Made by a program: the position numbers and the translations under genes
Source: Acidimicrobiia bacterium
Lineage (GTDB): Bacteria; Actinomycetota; Acidimicrobiia; Spongiisociales; UBA5794
NCBI GenBank assembly: GCA_030066875.1
Contig: JASJAS010000041.1
Coordinates: 1-45,284, forward strand
DNA length: 45,284 nucleotides
Reading direction: 5' to 3'
Part shown: piece after piece, positions 17,890-27,441 of the stretch
Layout: the number at the start of each line of letters is the position of its first letter
How positions within the stretch are numbered: the first letter of the stretch is position 1
The notes under the pieces: generated by a model
Database searches by the model: none
Seen by the model: only the letters and a program-made list of their open reading frames with translations
Told to the model about the DNA's origin: nothing

Positions 17890-18038
17890 CCGACGGTGCC
17901 TCCTTGATCGAGGAGAACGGTGCCGAGCCAATCGTAGAAAAAGTGAAGCACGACCAAGAGGACCGCAGTGAGCACCACCGCCTGAGTGATCCGGATCCCA
18001 AGCGGGCCGGGTAACACACGCCAGATGCGGCGGATCAT
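17886..18038 (-). CDS. Small (50 aa) single-TM protein
   Basis: MIRRIWRVLPGPLGIRITQAVVLTAVLLVVLHFFYDWLGTVLLDQGGTVG; 4-nt overlaps with both the sortase stop and the trpG start. Confidence 0.7.
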   Translation of the reverse strand: MIRRIWRVLPGPLGIRITQAVVLTAVLLVVLHFFYDWLGTVLLDQGGTVG

Positions 18039-18841
18039 GACATCACCTCGATCACGTCGTGGTTGGGACCAAAGACGAGCTCGGCAGCAACAACCAAGCG
18101 CTGACGTGCGGAGAACTTGGGATGACAGGTGGTGAGAGTGAGCCAGGCACCCTCGCGGGGGTCGGCAACCCACACGTCGGTCGGTTTGACGACCCGAATC
18201 TCGCGCACCGCGTAGATGTGGGTGCCGAGCGCGGTGTCGACCTCGATCCGGTCGCCCGGATCCAGAGCATCGAGTTCATGAAATGGCTGGCCCCAGGTGG
18301 TGCGATGGCCGCTGATAACGGCGTTGCCGGGCTGCCCGGGCAGCGCAGTGTCTGGCATGTGGCCGGCACCGGTGCGCAGATCGACCGTGCGTACACCTTC
18401 AACGACGTTCCAGCCCTCCTCGAGCCGCTCCAGTTTGGGGATGCGGATGAGGGCAAAGGCGGCACCAAGATCTGGCGGAGACTCGACGCGGAGGATCAGT
18501 GGCTCGGAATCGTCGATGGTCGCTCCCCCGTTTCCACCCGAGCCGTCCCCGGAACCGCCTCCGGACCCGCCCGGACCGTCGCTACCCGTCTGGCTCGGGA
18601 CTACCACAACCTCAGAGATCTCGGTCTCCTCCCACTGCTCGAGACGCTCGAGCGCCAGCTCGGATTGGTTCTGTTGGGCGAACCAGCTGGTCACAAAGAG
18701 CTGGTGAACCACAAAACCAAGTGTGAAAACGCCCAGGTAGATGAGGGTCCAGCCCAGATTGTGGAGGACCCGCAGCCCGCGGGTAGAAGCCGCGGCGAGG
18801 GCTTCGGTCTCAACCTCGGGTGCTACCTGGGCGTCTGTCAT
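18035..18841 (-). CDS. Class E sortase
   Basis: N-terminal TM, catalytic AVISGHRTTWGQPFHELDAL and TLTTCHPKFSARQRLVV. Confidence 0.9.
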   Translation of the reverse strand: MTDAQVAPEVETEALAAASTRGLRVLHNLGWTLIYLGVFTLGFVVHQLFVTSWFAQQNQSELALERLEQWEETEISEVVVVPSQTGSDGPGGSGGGSGDGSGGNGGATIDDSEPLILRVESPPDLGAAFALIRIPKLERLEEGWNVVEGVRTVDLRTGAGHMPDTALPGQPGNAVISGHRTTWGQPFHELDALDPGDRIEVDTALGTHIYAVREIRVVKPTDVWVADPREGAWLTLTTCHPKFSARQRLVVAAELVFGPNHDVIEVMS

Positions 18842-18956
18842 CTAGATCCTTGCCTGGCGAAGCGGTCTCAGCACCTGGTCATGCGATGGCAGAGTACCCG
18901 GGACCCGGCGGCCGCCATTGCAGAGTATCGGCTTTTGGGTATTAGCCTTTACGCCC

Positions 18957-19211
18957 ATGCCTGTCTCGAAAAAGCGAAAGAAAGCTGCCAAACGCCGACC
19001 CACCCCGCCCAAGCGGGTCGATCCGGTGCAGGAGAAGGGTCCGTCGCCTACATGGTACGTGGTGACGATGTTCAGCCTGATGGGCCTCGGCGTCATCATC
19101 ATCCTGGCGAACTACATCAACCTGCTACCCAACAGCCCGTCAAATGCCTGGCTACTCATCGGGCTGGGGGGCATCGCCGGCGGCTTCGCTATGACCCTGA
19201 ACTATCGATAA
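18957..19211 (+). CDS. crgA: Cell division protein CrgA
   Basis: MPVSKKRKKAAKRRP..., two TMs, NYINLLPNSPSNAWLLIGLG; canonical synteny. Confidence 0.93.
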   Translation: MPVSKKRKKAAKRRPTPPKRVDPVQEKGPSPTWYVVTMFSLMGLGVIIILANYINLLPNSPSNAWLLIGLGGIAGGFAMTLNYR

Positions 19212-19230
19212 CTACACGCGTGTAGTTATC
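19207..19230. repeat. Perfect 24-bp palindrome GATAACTACACGCGTGTAGTTATC
   Basis: 12-bp arms, no spacer; overlaps crgA stop codon; lies between convergent genes. Confidence 0.95.
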
Positions 19231-19274
19231 CACTCTGTTGCCCACATCTGGGGAAAAGTCGCGAAAACGCCTAT

Positions 19275-19706
19275 TCAGGTAGAGATCTTGAAGACAGGGT
19301 GGGCGGCCGCCTCCGCCTCGAACTCCTCTACCGGGGCGTCCTGATCAGCGTCGAAGTATCGGCGGACCACCGAGACTTGTTGGACATACTTCTTGAGAAT
19401 GGGCGCCGCGGCGGCTGCGTCGAGTTCGGTCAGCGTGATCTCCTCAACCGTACCCCCCTGGGAGAGCTCGGCGACACCGGCGTCACGCACGTTGTAGACC
19501 CAACCGACAATCCCAAACGGCGCAACCAGGTACCTGTCTTCTCCTTCGGTAACAAGCGTCACCGGAGTTGTGCGTTCCAGGCCGCTCTTCCGACCCAGGG
19601 TGGTCAACAGGTAAGTGCGCTTGTCGAACTTCCCCTTGCGCACCCGCCCGGCGACCAACCGGTTGATCATCTTGCGTACCGCTCCAAGACGATAGGTCTT
19701 TGCCAC
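19275..19706 (-). CDS. Deazaflavin (F420)-dependent nitroreductase family protein
   Basis: YLLTTLGRKSGLERTTPVTLVTEGEDRYLVAPFGIVGWVYNVRDAG is typical of the Ddn fold; GTG start chosen. Confidence 0.8.
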   Translation of the reverse strand: MAKTYRLGAVRKMINRLVAGRVRKGKFDKRTYLLTTLGRKSGLERTTPVTLVTEGEDRYLVAPFGIVGWVYNVRDAGVAELSQGGTVEEITLTELDAAAAAPILKKYVQQVSVVRRYFDADQDAPVEEFEAEAAAHPVFKIST

Positions 19707-19750
19707 TCGCGACCTCTTCCGTAGGCAAGGCCGAGCGTAGCCGATGGTGC

Positions 19751-19984
19751 CTAGGAGATTTCGACCATGTCTTCTCGACAGTGGCGGGGGGCCACGGGGT
19801 TCGCCTCCTGGGCGTGAGTGACCGTGAGCCGCATCCCGCAAACGACACATCGATAGTCGACGGCGATCTCCTTCACATCGTCCGGATCGGGGTCATCAGG
19901 CTGAGGAATCAGCAGCAATCGGATAACCCAGAGCGTCATCGCGATGATCGACACACCAATCGCGATGGCGATAACCAACTGCAT
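19751..19984 (-). CDS. Small membrane protein with CxxC...C putative zinc-binding tail
   Basis: N-terminal TM then YRCVVCGMRLTVTHAQEANPVAPRHCREDM. Confidence 0.6.
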   Translation of the reverse strand: MQLVIAIAIGVSIIAMTLWVIRLLLIPQPDDPDPDDVKEIAVDYRCVVCGMRLTVTHAQEANPVAPRHCREDMVEIS

Positions 19985-19993
19985 CGGGCGGTG

Positions 19994-21163
19994 CTATGCG
20001 TCGATGAGTTCGATGATCGTGCCGTTGGCCATACCGCCGCCTTCACACATCGTCTGCAGTCCGTAGCGGGCCCCGCGTCGCTCCATCTCGTGAAGGAGCG
20101 TTGTCATCAGCTTGGCCCCGGAGGCACCGAGCGGATGTCCGAGCGCCATGGCCCCGCCGTTGACGTTGGTCTTTTCCCAGTCGGCACCGGTCTCTTTCAG
20201 CCACGCAGAGATCACGGTGCCGAACGCCTCGTTGACCTCGAACAGGCCTATGTCGTCCAGGGTGAGACCGGCCCTTTCCAACACCTTCTCCGTCGCCGGG
20301 ATCGGGCCTTTGAGCATTGTTACCGGGTCCACCCCGACCACGGCGAAGGCCTTGAAGCGGGCCCGCGGTGTGAGGCCGAGCTCGTTCGCCTTCGCCTCGC
20401 TCATGACGAGCACGGCCGCGGCTCCGTCGGTTATCTGCGACGAGTTGCCAGCGGTGACGACACCGTCCTCCTTGAAGGCCGGTTTGAGACCGCCCAGCGC
20501 TTCCAAGGTCGTGGTGGGACGGATTCCCTCGTCCCGGGTCATGAGTTCGGTGGTGCCGTCTTCGTCCTTCACCTCGATGGGAACGATCTCGCGGTCGAAC
20601 CTGCCCTCTTCAGTGGCTCGCATAGCTCGCTGGTGGGAGTCGAGGGCGAGTTGATCGATCTCTTCACGGGAGATCTCGAACTCCTCGGCGATCATCTCGG
20701 CCGAGATACCCTGAGGGACGATGCCGTTGTCGTAACGCTCGAGCATGGCCGGGCCGAAAGGCAGGCCGGGACCTTGCTGCATGGTGATCGCCATCGGAAC
20801 CCGCGTCATCGACTCGACGCCGGCCGCGATGACCACGTCATATGAGCCCGACATCACGCCCTGTGCCGCAAAGTGCACAGCCTGCTGGCTCGACCCGCAT
20901 TGTCGATCGATTGTGATGCCGGGAACGTGCTCAGGGAAGCCGGCTGCGAGAAGGGCATTGCGTCCCACATTGACGCTTTGCTCGCCGGTCTGAGTGACAC
21001 AGCCCATGATGACGTCATCGACCTCGCCGGGGTCGAGGTTGTTCCTCTTGACGAGTTCCTTGAGTACTTCAGCCGCCAGATCGACAGGGTGCCAGTCCTT
21101 TAGCTTGCCGCCGCGCCTCCCACCCGGGGTGCGAACGGCATCGATGATCACTGCGTCTGCCAT
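19994..21163 (-). CDS. Acetyl-CoA C-acyltransferase (thiolase)
   Basis: DRQCGSSQQAVHFAAQGV, NVNGGAMALGHPLGASGAK, CEGGGMANGTI. Confidence 0.95.
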   Translation of the reverse strand: MADAVIIDAVRTPGGRRGGKLKDWHPVDLAAEVLKELVKRNNLDPGEVDDVIMGCVTQTGEQSVNVGRNALLAAGFPEHVPGITIDRQCGSSQQAVHFAAQGVMSGSYDVVIAAGVESMTRVPMAITMQQGPGLPFGPAMLERYDNGIVPQGISAEMIAEEFEISREEIDQLALDSHQRAMRATEEGRFDREIVPIEVKDEDGTTELMTRDEGIRPTTTLEALGGLKPAFKEDGVVTAGNSSQITDGAAAVLVMSEAKANELGLTPRARFKAFAVVGVDPVTMLKGPIPATEKVLERAGLTLDDIGLFEVNEAFGTVISAWLKETGADWEKTNVNGGAMALGHPLGASGAKLMTTLLHEMERRGARYGLQTMCEGGGMANGTIIELIDA

Positions 21164-21198
21164 CAGTCGTTCCCTCCGATTATGGTGCCGGTGAGTAG

Positions 21199-21275
21199 TG
21201 GTGGAGACGATCGGATTTGAACCGACGACCCCCTGGTTGCAAACCAGGTGCTCTGCCAGACTGAGCTACGTCCCC
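21199..21275 (-). tRNA. tRNA-Ala(TGC)
   Basis: ggggacgtagctcagtctggcagagcacctggttTGCaaccaggggg...ggttcaaatccgatcgtctccacca; G3:U70 present, CCA encoded. Confidence 0.95.
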
Positions 21276-21327
21276 AGGAGTGCACGCATTGTATATGCGG
21301 CCGCGGTCTTCGGATACTTCGCGCCAA

Positions 21328-22161
21328 TCAGGCGAAGAACGCCCGGGAGATCTCGTATTGCTCGGCAAGGCCTTTCAGGTGCCGCGGGCTCAGCAGTTCG
21401 AATTCGACGCCACGGACCCGGCCGGCCGCTTGACGCAATCGGTCGGTGACCAGCGCTTGTCCGCCATCGGCAGTGTCGGTGACACGAGCGGCCACATTCA
21501 CAACATGGCCCAACAGGTCGTTGTCGGTCGCTAGGACGCTGCCCTCGTGTCCCCCCACCCGTACGTGGAGCGGACCTGCGCTGAGGGCAGCGAGCTCCAC
21601 CTCGGCCAGAACAGCTGCCCGGGGTTCGGCAAAACTCAGCATGTGTCCGTCGCCGATGGTCTTCACAACCGTGCCGCCCCGACCGCGGACAATCGAATCA
21701 ACCGTGTCGTAGTGGTCGCGCAACATCGCACTCGCCTCGCGGTCCCCTTTCTCGCTGGTGTACTCCGTGAATCCCTCGAGATCACTGAATACAACCGCCC
21801 GGCTGATCGCCGGAAGAGTCTCGCCAGTGGGCGCATCCTCGGCTAGGACTTCTAGCGGGCGCACCTGCAGTCGTTCGAGAACCGATGGTTCGTCCGACGC
21901 TATGGCCGCCAGCCGGTCGCGGAACTGGCGTAGCGCTGTGTCGAAGTTCGTGCCCTCCGGGAGAGTACGCAGGGTGGCTTCGTCCACGAGCCCAACCTCG
22001 AGCAACGGGGCGAACTTGTTGGGGTCCTCGGCGTATTTCTCGGCAATCTTGGCCGCGATCATCTGTTTCACGTTTGCGGCTATGTCCCCCGGCTTCATCT
22101 TGCCACTGCGCAAATCTCCGAGGCTGCTCGCAGCGTCCGTCTTCTTCCTCTTGCGCGCCAT
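21328..22161 (-). CDS. Adenylate/guanylate cyclase catalytic domain protein
   Basis: AVVFSDLEGFTEYTSEKGDREASAMLRDHYDTVDSIVRGRGGTVVKTIGDGHMLSF class III cyclase signature. Confidence 0.85.
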   Translation of the reverse strand: MARKRKKTDAASSLGDLRSGKMKPGDIAANVKQMIAAKIAEKYAEDPNKFAPLLEVGLVDEATLRTLPEGTNFDTALRQFRDRLAAIASDEPSVLERLQVRPLEVLAEDAPTGETLPAISRAVVFSDLEGFTEYTSEKGDREASAMLRDHYDTVDSIVRGRGGTVVKTIGDGHMLSFAEPRAAVLAEVELAALSAGPLHVRVGGHEGSVLATDNDLLGHVVNVAARVTDTADGGQALVTDRLRQAAGRVRGVEFELLSPRHLKGLAEQYEISRAFFA

Positions 22162-22246
22162 GGCGCCAACGCTACCGGAAGCGAACACGCCGCCGTTCCA
22201 CTAGAAATGAGCTGTCCTCTGCCTGTTAAACTCGCCTGCCCGTAGG

Positions 22247-22321
22247 GGGCCCATAGCTCAGCTCGGTTAGAGCGCATCCCTGATAAGGATGAGGTCCCTG
22301 GTTCAAATCCAGGTGGGCCCA
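22247..22321 (+). tRNA. tRNA-Ile(GAT)
   Basis: gggcccatagctcagctcggttagagcgcatccctGATaaggatgaggtccctggttcaaatccaggtgggccca. Confidence 0.95.
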
Positions 22322-22327
22322 CAAACA

Positions 22328-22352
22328 AATCCCTCGTGCTTGCGGGGGGATT
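22328..22352 (+). terminator. Stem-loop terminator after tRNA-Ile
   Basis: aatccctcg-tgcttg-cggggggatt, near-perfect stem. Confidence 0.5.
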
Positions 22353-22518
22353 CCCTAGTTTGGTCATTTCCTGCCGACGCCTCGGGGACCTGCATGCTGC
22401 GTAGCACTAGCGGCGGATGCTGCCAGGGCGACCCTCTGCACCTCGACGCCCATTGGTACGTTGAGGGTGTTGTACCGTGTCAGTAGCGACGTCCTCTCGA
22501 ATCAGAAAGCGGGGCGCC

Positions 22519-22944
22519 ATGGCATTGTCACTTTCCCCCGACGTCCGAGCCATCATTGAATCCGGGCGGCTCGCCCATTTCACCACTGTCTCAGCTGATG
22601 GCCGCCCGCACACCACAATCGTGTGGGTAGGACTCGACGACGACGAGATCGTGATCGGGAAGCTCCAACCCGACCAGAAGGTAGCCAACATCACCAGAGA
22701 CCCACGGGTATCGCTTTCGATGGAGGCCGAAGGCGACCAGTACGGCATGCAAAACTACTTGGTCGTCGAAGGCAACGCCCGCATCACAAAGGGCGGAGCA
22801 CCCGAGCTGCTCAACCAACTTGCCCAGCGATACATTGGATCAGGCACTGAGTTCCCACCCATGCCCAATCCGCCACCCGGGTTCATCATCCGCGTGACTC
22901 CGAGCAAGGTCCGGGGAATGGGCCCATGGGGCACTCAGCTCTGA
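22519..22944 (+). CDS. PPOX-class F420-dependent oxidoreductase
   Basis: LAHFTTVSADGRPHTTIVWVGLDDDEIVIGKLQPDQKVANITRDPRVSLSME flavin-binding split barrel. Confidence 0.85.
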   Translation: MALSLSPDVRAIIESGRLAHFTTVSADGRPHTTIVWVGLDDDEIVIGKLQPDQKVANITRDPRVSLSMEAEGDQYGMQNYLVVEGNARITKGGAPELLNQLAQRYIGSGTEFPPMPNPPPGFIIRVTPSKVRGMGPWGTQL

Positions 22945-23010
22945 CGATCACGCTCCTGACAACGGAAGAGTTGAAGCCTGCCCCCAGCTCATCGAGCTTG
23001 GCGACTCGAA

Positions 23011-23256
23011 CTACCAGGCGCTGGTTACCTCGCTCATGTGGATCCAGGCAACAAACGATTTGGCGTCGCTGGATTCTTCTTCCGCGACATAGGACAGGGC
23101 CCATTCGAGGACGAGCTTGTCGCTGAACCCACATCCGGTGAGAAACGGCCGTGCTTCCTTGGCGAGTAGACGGGCGCTTTCGAGCTGAGCCGGGGTGGGA
23201 GTCTGATCGCGAGCGACGATCCTGCGCGGGTGCCTGGGGAGCGGGCACGTTGTCAT
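23011..23256 (-). CDS. Small (81 aa) hypothetical protein
   Basis: ATG-initiated tail of a longer ORF; helical composition; no recognised family. Confidence 0.4.
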   Translation of the reverse strand: MTTCPLPRHPRRIVARDQTPTPAQLESARLLAKEARPFLTGCGFSDKLVLEWALSYVAEEESSDAKSFVAWIHMSEVTSAW

Positions 23257-23452
23257 GCTGACTCCTTGGTGCTTCCCCACCATTATGAACCAGGCCAGTG
23301 CACTGGGGAAGATGCGTCGCTCAGGAATGCCATGGCTGGAAACCCACCGCTTCTTGCGGATATGCCTACCAAATGACGAAGCCATGTCCGCCAGAACGTG
23401 TACGGACACCGGACGTATCGATGAGTGCACGTGGCTCCGTACACTCCCAACC

Positions 23453-24439
23453 ATGCGTGTCGCCGTCTTCAGCACCAAGCCATACGACAAACGGTTTCTC
23501 AGTGCCGCTGCCGAGGAAACCGATCATGAGCTCGAGTTTTTCGAGGCTCGGCTGGATCGAACAACAGCAGCATTGGCGGACGACTTCGACGTCGTGTGTG
23601 CGTTTGTCAATGACGAGCTGGGTGCCGCCACGTTGCTCCGTGTCGCCAAGACGGGGCCAAAGCTGATCGCCTTGCGCAGCGCCGGTTTCAATCATGTCGA
23701 CCTGGAGTCTGCGAAGAGCCTGGGCTTGCCGGTTGTCAGGGTGCCTGCCTACTCGCCACGTTCGGTGGCAGAGCACACTGTGGCCTTGATGCTGGCTCTG
23801 GACAGGAAGATCCATCGCGCTCATGCCAGGGTCCGGGAAGGGAACCTCTCCCTCGACGGCCTTCTCGGATTTGACCTAGGCAGCCGCACCGTCGGGATCG
23901 TCGGTACCGGGAAGATCGGCGTAGCGGTCGCCAAGATTCTGTCCGGCTTTGGCTGCAGGCTTCTCGGCTACGACGTCTACGAGAACTCTGACGCTGTGGC
24001 GGCCGGCGTTGAGTACGTGGATCTGGCAACGCTCTGGGAGGAATCGGACGTTGTCTCTCTCCACGCACCACTGACGCCCGAGACACATCACCTGGTCGAC
24101 GCCTCCGCCATTGCGACTATGAAGGACGGGGTGATGGTGATCAACACGAGCCGCGGCGCGCTGATCGACACGGCTGCAGTGATCGAGGGCCTCAAGTCTG
24201 GGAAGATCGGACACTTGGGTCTCGACGTGTACGAGGAGGAGGGGGATCTGTTCTTCGAAGACCTGTCCAACACTGTCATCCAGGACGACGTGTTCTCCCG
24301 TCTCCTCACGTTCCCCAACGTTCTCATAACGGGCCATCAGGCGTTCTTCACGGTTGAAGCCCTGGAAGCGATCGCCACCGCCACCATCGCCAACATCACC
24401 GCGTTCGAAGAGGGTCGAGTTTCCGGCAACGAGTTGTGA
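23453..24439 (+). CDS. D-isomer-specific 2-hydroxyacid dehydrogenase (D-lactate dehydrogenase-like)
   Basis: [70 protein letters not shown]. Confidence 0.93.
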   Translation: MRVAVFSTKPYDKRFLSAAAEETDHELEFFEARLDRTTAALADDFDVVCAFVNDELGAATLLRVAKTGPKLIALRSAGFNHVDLESAKSLGLPVVRVPAYSPRSVAEHTVALMLALDRKIHRAHARVREGNLSLDGLLGFDLGSRTVGIVGTGKIGVAVAKILSGFGCRLLGYDVYENSDAVAAGVEYVDLATLWEESDVVSLHAPLTPETHHLVDASAIATMKDGVMVINTSRGALIDTAAVIEGLKSGKIGHLGLDVYEEEGDLFFEDLSNTVIQDDVFSRLLTFPNVLITGHQAFFTVEALEAIATATIANITAFEEGRVSGNEL

Positions 24440-24606
24440 ATCACTTTGCGATCTGGTCCAGAACCCTCAACCGTTCCAGCAGTCTGGGTCCAAAGCCCTC
24501 GGAAGGAGACGTGCCGGAACGCTTTGTTTTCGCGGTCTAGGGGATAATCCATAGATAGTCCCCGGCACTGGGTACGCTCCCGCGGACCAGCACTAGGTGG
24601 GCTCTG

Positions 24607-25158
24607 TTGCGTCGTTTCCTGTCAATCCTCTCGGTTTCGCTGCTGCTTCTCGGCATTGCGGCTGCCGCTCGCGCCGGCGGCTCGTGGTTGGAGCCGCCGC
24701 GGGAACGCTTCGAGCCCGGCGATGTTGTGGAATTCTCTGCCACGGTGACGATTGGCCAGCACGGCTGGCTCGAGGACGGTCCCTTCTTCGCATACCTTCG
24801 CGGCCCCGAGGGCACGGCGACCGATCCGGTCGGGAAGCTCCTCATCTCCGAGAAAGGCTCCTCTGCCGACGTTTCCATCGGCTTCACCCTCGCTGCAGAC
24901 ATACCGCCCGGTGAGTACCGGGTCGAGGCATGCAACGATCCATGTACCACGGGTCTCGAGGACCTCGTCGGAGGCGTTCTCTACGTCGCCGTTGATCCTC
25001 CTGATCCGTCTGCGGATCCGGCTAGCCAACGGGCCTACCAGGCACTCGCTCCTCCTCCAGCACGACAAACCGGATTCGATGTCGCTTGGCTGGCGGTTCC
25101 GGCCGCGCTCAGTCTGACCGTGCTCGTCCTGGCGGGCGCGATACGCGGTCGCAACTGA
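24607..25158 (+). CDS. Secreted protein with C-terminal TM and basic tail
   Basis: Signal-like N-terminus, C-terminal ARQTG-FDVAWLAVPAALSLTVLVLAGAI-RGRN; TTG start. Confidence 0.6.
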   Translation: MRRFLSILSVSLLLLGIAAAARAGGSWLEPPRERFEPGDVVEFSATVTIGQHGWLEDGPFFAYLRGPEGTATDPVGKLLISEKGSSADVSIGFTLAADIPPGEYRVEACNDPCTTGLEDLVGGVLYVAVDPPDPSADPASQRAYQALAPPPARQTGFDVAWLAVPAALSLTVLVLAGAIRGRN

Positions 25159-25168
25159 GGACTCCCCG

Positions 25169-26179
25169 CTATGCCCCGGCCGTTCGTTGGACGTACTGGG
25201 CAGAGAGGGACAGAGCACGCAGCGTCTCCGGATGGTTGGGAAGCAAGGCCGGCCACACGTGGTACATGTCGGGAGCGAGGTGAAGCACCGTGTCACATCC
25301 GGCGCGCGTTGCCGCGTCAACGAGACGCACCGCGTCGTCGCGGATCATCTCTCGACCTCCAGCGAAGACAACAAGAGGCGGGATGCGGTCGAAGTCACCG
25401 TAGATCGGAGAGGCGTAGGGATCCCTCGGATCATGATCACCCAGGTAGATGGTGTTCGGGTGAATCTCGACCGATGGGATGTAGTCCGTAGCGCGATTCT
25501 CGCGAATTGAATCCGCGGTGTGTTCCAGATCCGCATACGGTGAAAACAGCAGCCCGCCGGCGGGCAACGGTTCGTTTTCGTCGCGCAGCCGGAGCAGCAA
25601 TGCCGCGGCCAGGCCGCCACCGGCGCTGTCGCCCCCAACGAACAGTCGGCCCGGAGGTACCCCCTCAGCGAGCAGCTCCTTATAGGCGGCCATTGCGTCC
25701 TCGAGCGCAGCCGGGAACTGATGCTCCGGCGCCAATCGGTAGTTGGGCACATGCGCCTCCGCTCCGATGGCCCAGGCGAGGTTGGCGACCCAACGACGGT
25801 GGGTGGCGGCGCTGCCGGCGAGGTATCCCCCACCGTGCAGGTACAAGAGCACATACGGCAGCTCAGGGTCGAGCCCGGTCGCTATCGCCTCATGCTTCTC
25901 AGCCCGAAGACCGGCCAAGTCTGTCTTACGAACCCGGAGCACCCGACGGAGCCGTTTTGGCAACGGCGGATCGATCCTCTGCTCGAGCCGGCTCCGGGCT
26001 TGTGGGTCGGGGTGCTCCCGGGCAGCGTCCAGAAACGCTCGCAGCGCGACCATGCGCAGCTCAACCGCCCAGCTCCAGGAAGCGATAGCCGGACCGTGAA
26101 TGAGTCTGTGCCAGGTCCGCCGCAACACCGCCCAGAGGACCGCAAGCCCCAACCGCAGGCTCACCAGCACGCCCTTCAT
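25169..26179 (-). CDS. Alpha/beta hydrolase, HSL/acetyl-esterase-like
   Basis: YLHGGGYLAGSAATHR oxyanion motif, GGDSAGGGLAAAL nucleophile elbow. Confidence 0.9.
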   Translation of the reverse strand: MKGVLVSLRLGLAVLWAVLRRTWHRLIHGPAIASWSWAVELRMVALRAFLDAAREHPDPQARSRLEQRIDPPLPKRLRRVLRVRKTDLAGLRAEKHEAIATGLDPELPYVLLYLHGGGYLAGSAATHRRWVANLAWAIGAEAHVPNYRLAPEHQFPAALEDAMAAYKELLAEGVPPGRLFVGGDSAGGGLAAALLLRLRDENEPLPAGGLLFSPYADLEHTADSIRENRATDYIPSVEIHPNTIYLGDHDPRDPYASPIYGDFDRIPPLVVFAGGREMIRDDAVRLVDAATRAGCDTVLHLAPDMYHVWPALLPNHPETLRALSLSAQYVQRTAGA

Positions 26180-26226
26180 ACGCCCACGATACGACTCGTT
26201 TGCGGATCGTTGGAATCCGGTCGGTG

Positions 26227-27288
26227 CTAGGCGTCGAGCATCGCGCCTTCGGCGTCCGCTTCATCTCCGGATTCCCAGTGCCAGAAGAAGTCGTGGTCAC
26301 CGAAGAACCTGGGCCCATGAGGTCCGAACCCGTCAAACTCGAAACGGAGATCGTCCAAGTCGAAGCCTTCTGGGAAGAAGCGTTCGGGATCGAAGTCGTC
26401 GAAGTCGAACTCAAAATGGCGTAATCCGAAGGGGAACCCGCCAGAGAAGTCGATGCCCTCCAGCATCTCCTTGATGCGTTCGGCCTGTTCTTCGCTCAGC
26501 GTTCCGTCGGCTACTAGATCATCAATCCGCGCTAGGGCATCGTCGCGCGCCCGGTCCAGGGTTTGCTCGAGATCAACGCCCATCTCCTCGAGCGCCTCTT
26601 CAAGAGTCAAACCGGATTCGAGGAGCTCCTGGAGTCCCTCAAAGTCGAAGTCGAATTCCTCGATGAACCCGCGCAGCTCGTCACCAAACAACCGGAACTT
26701 CTCTCCGTCGAACTCGAAGTCGTCGGGCAGTGGACCAAACCGAAAGTCATGGTCGCCAAACGGAAAGCCCTCAGGAAGCTCGAGGTCGGGGCAATCTTCC
26801 GAGCTCTCGACCCCGTCGGGCCCGATGCGGAAGCGGAAGCAGTCGAAGTCTCCGTCGAATTCGCCGGGGCCGAACCGGAAGAGCGGACCGCGATGCCCAA
26901 AGGGAAAGCTACCGGGCAATTCAAAGGCCTCGATGCGCTCCTTCACTGCGGCTGCTTCATCTTCGCTGAGGATGCCTGCATCGACCGCGCTATCGACCGC
27001 ATCAAGTGCCTTCTCGCGAATCTCCTCGACCAATGGCTCGATATCGGCTTGCAGGTCGGCAATGATCTCGCCCAGTTCTCCCTCGCCAAGGGTGTCCGGA
27101 TCTGCCATGAGGCGCTCGAGCAGACCGTTGACACGATCGAGCGAATCGGTGACGGCGGTGTCGTCAGCGCCGTCCGAATCTTCGACGTCTTGAGCAAAAG
27201 CGAGCGATGCACCTACGAGTAGGCCCGCTACCAGAACCGCCCCGCCCATAGCGGCGGCGACCGTTGTACGCAGACTCTTGATACTCAT
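26227..27288 (-). CDS. Secreted acidic Phe/Asp/Glu/Gly-rich protein with duplicated helix + FPFG units
   Basis: Signal peptide ...GAVLVAGLLVGASLAFA; internal duplication; FPFG occurs three times. Confidence 0.75.
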   Translation of the reverse strand: MSIKSLRTTVAAAMGGAVLVAGLLVGASLAFAQDVEDSDGADDTAVTDSLDRVNGLLERLMADPDTLGEGELGEIIADLQADIEPLVEEIREKALDAVDSAVDAGILSEDEAAAVKERIEAFELPGSFPFGHRGPLFRFGPGEFDGDFDCFRFRIGPDGVESSEDCPDLELPEGFPFGDHDFRFGPLPDDFEFDGEKFRLFGDELRGFIEEFDFDFEGLQELLESGLTLEEALEEMGVDLEQTLDRARDDALARIDDLVADGTLSEEQAERIKEMLEGIDFSGGFPFGLRHFEFDFDDFDPERFFPEGFDLDDLRFEFDGFGPHGPRFFGDHDFFWHWESGDEADAEGAMLDA

Positions 27289-27441
27289 CCAGCAATCCTT
27301 CCGACGAGGGCTCTGCGAATGCACCTTCAGACATCGTATTAAGCGACGACTGCGACTTGGCTAAGAATCTCCTGAGAATGGCGACGAACAGGGACGCCAC
27401 GGCTCCGGGCACCCAGGTATCCTCAGCCGCGGAGGGTCGAC

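Noticed and set aside
19222-19232. DnaA box within the palindrome region (ttatccact)
   Set aside because: Single imperfect match without a cluster.
19700-20845. 381-aa plus-strand ORF over thiolase
   Set aside because: Antisense shadow ORF, no domain signal.
24440-24606. Small RNA or regulatory element between dehydrogenase and secreted protein
   Set aside because: No clear hairpin, promoter or family signature seen.
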